A stretch of 6,274 bases of DNA from an uncultured Novosphingobium sp. (GTDB taxonomy: Bacteria > Pseudomonadota > Alphaproteobacteria > Sphingomonadales > Sphingomonadaceae). The stretch covers positions 1 to 6,274 of the forward strand of contig CALCQB010000114.1 of assembly GCA_937897535.1 (NCBI GenBank), read 5' to 3'. Positions 5,427 through 6,274 of this stretch are shown in pieces. The notes beneath the pieces are model-generated. The model was not told the origin of the DNA and ran no database searches. It was given only the letters and a program-made list of their open reading frames with translations. The translations under genes were made by a program, and so were the position numbers. Within the stretch, counting starts at the first letter, position 1. Each line of letters begins with the position of its first letter.

Positions 5427-6274
5427 TCATCCGATCGCTCCCTTGCGCTTGATCGCAAGGTACGAATCGAGCAACCGGGTGCCGATCCGGTCCCACGGCG
5501 CCTCGATCACGTCGACCCCCAGCTGGCGCAGCTTGCCCAGCACCAGTGCGCGCTGGCGCAGCAGTGCGTCGGCGCTGACCGCCATGGCGAGGTGCTGCAT
5601 ATCGCTCGGCGCGGCGGTGGCGAGCGTGGTCAGCTCCTCGTCGGTCATGGTCACGAACAGCACGACATGGCGGCTGGTCAGGCGCGAGATGCTCTCGACC
5701 ATCAGTTCGGCGCTGGTCGGGTCGGTAAAGTCGGAAAACACCACCACCAGGCTGCGGCGCTGGAGCCGGCTCGACAGGCTGGCGAGCGCGAGCGTGAAAT
5801 TGGGCTCCTGGGCGTGATAGTCGAGCCCGGCCGCCGCGCGGTGCAGGCGCTGGAAATCGCGCGGGTCGGTGGCGAATGGGGTGAACAGTTCGGGCCGCGC
5901 GGCAAACCCGAACAATGCGACCCGGTCACCCCCCTTGAGCGCGACGAAGGCGGTAGCGAGCGCGGCCGAGACCGCCCGGTCGATCCGCGGCAGCCCGCCG
6001 ACCGGCTGCGACATCGCGGCACCGCAATCGAACGCGAAGACGATCTGGTTGTTGCGCTCGGCCTCGTACTCCTTGGCATAGAGGTGCGCGTGACGGGCGC
6101 TGGCCTTCCAGTCGATCCGGCGCCGGTCCATCCCCGGCTCGAACTCCGCAAGCGCCTCGAACATCGTGCCTTCGCCGCGAATCCGCCGGGCGATCAGCCC
6201 GAACTGGGCGTCGCGCAGAAAACTTTGCAAGGCGGGCGAGCGGACCGCGGCAAGGTTGGGCCAGACCCGCACCG
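5427..6274 (-). CDS. DUF58 domain protein (vWA-like), C-terminal part, cut by window edge
   Basis: At least 282 codons remain; the frame is open at the right edge, so the true start lies outside. A GTG at 6272 is in frame but is probably internal, because DUF58 proteins usually have N-terminal membrane helices before this region. Numbering from that GTG, the DUF58 signature is GEGTMFEALAEFEPGMDRRR (33-52), then IDWKASAR (53-60) and KEYEAERNNQIVFAFDCG (67-84). A Rossmann-like vWA fold follows: RVALFGFA (117-124), RRSLVVVFSDFTDP (172-185) and RHVVLFVTMTDEEL (201-214). The metal-site strand reads DCGAA at 82-86 instead of DxSxS, so only the first Asp of a standard MIDAS is kept. DUF58 genes commonly lie beside MoxR AAA+ ATPase genes, so the next gene upstream may be one; it is not in view. 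It is the first visible gene of the operon. Confidence 0.93.
   Translation of the reverse strand, partial: VRVWPNLAAVRSPALQSFLRDAQFGLIARRIRGEGTMFEALAEFEPGMDRRRIDWKASARHAHLYAKEYEAERNNQIVFAFDCGAAMSQPVGGLPRIDRAVSAALATAFVALKGGDRVALFGFAARPELFTPFATDPRDFQRLHRAAAGLDYHAQEPNFTLALASLSSRLQRRSLVVVFSDFTDPTSAELMVESISRLTSRHVVLFVTMTDEELTTLATAAPSDMQHLAMAVSADALLRQRALVLGKLRQLGVDVIEAPWDRIGTRLLDSYLAIKRKGAIG

Noticed and set aside
5408..5458. Upstream start of the SpoIIM gene (5458)
   Set aside because: It would overlap the DUF58 3' end by about 30 bases; ATG 5407 has AGGAG six bases upstream.
1..6274. tRNA, rRNA, CRISPR array, insertion sequence or prophage
   Set aside because: Both strands were read for cloverleaf-like elements, regularly spaced repeats, transposase or integrase motifs and terminal inverted repeats; none was found.

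Overview
The window comes from a high-GC, Gram-negative bacterium, most likely an alphaproteobacterium of the order Sphingomonadales. Four things point there: the GC-rich coding style, the gene families present, the exported proteins with 'xAAQ' signal-peptide ends, and a compact DUF58-SpoIIM-RDD cluster. This is judged from protein character alone; no search was run, and genus and family are not resolved. I see no RNA genes, insertion sequences, CRISPR arrays or phage genes. Almost every base is coding, and no gene-free stretch exceeds about 145 bases.

Layout. Positions 1-632 (minus strand) hold the N-terminal 210 residues of IspG of the non-mevalonate isoprenoid pathway, cut by the left edge. 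Upstream of it on the same strand lie two GNAT acetyltransferases (698-1210 and 1207-1671) that overlap by the four bases ATGA. Only 26 bases beyond the second GNAT start, a divergent plus-strand gene (1698-2828) encodes an exported isoaspartyl peptidase/type III L-asparaginase. A second plus-strand gene (2971-3414) encodes a small exported protein of unknown function. It has its own sigma70-like promoter and a roughly 93-base leader whose last hairpin pairs with the ribosome binding site. A perfect 9-bp hairpin (3427-3450) separates it from three convergent minus-strand genes: a DUF58 protein (5427-6274, cut by the right edge), a SpoIIM-family membrane protein (4376-5407) and an RDD-family membrane protein (3456-4376). 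These are spaced 19 and -1 bases apart and read as one operon, transcribed from beyond the right edge.

How the genes fit together. The DUF58-SpoIIM-RDD block looks like one functional unit: a soluble vWA-like protein with two polytopic membrane proteins. In many bacteria DUF58 genes follow a MoxR AAA+ ATPase gene, so the missing upstream partner may be one; it is not visible here. The asparaginase and the small exported protein share direction and a predicted periplasmic or extracellular location, but appear to be separate transcription units. ispG and the two GNATs share a strand; whether they are cotranscribed is unclear.

The most notable non-coding signals are the SD-sequestering hairpin before the small exported protein, and matching '-10 hexamer, seven bases, ATG' arrangements at ispG and the asparaginase gene. 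The latter suggest leaderless or near-leaderless transcripts.
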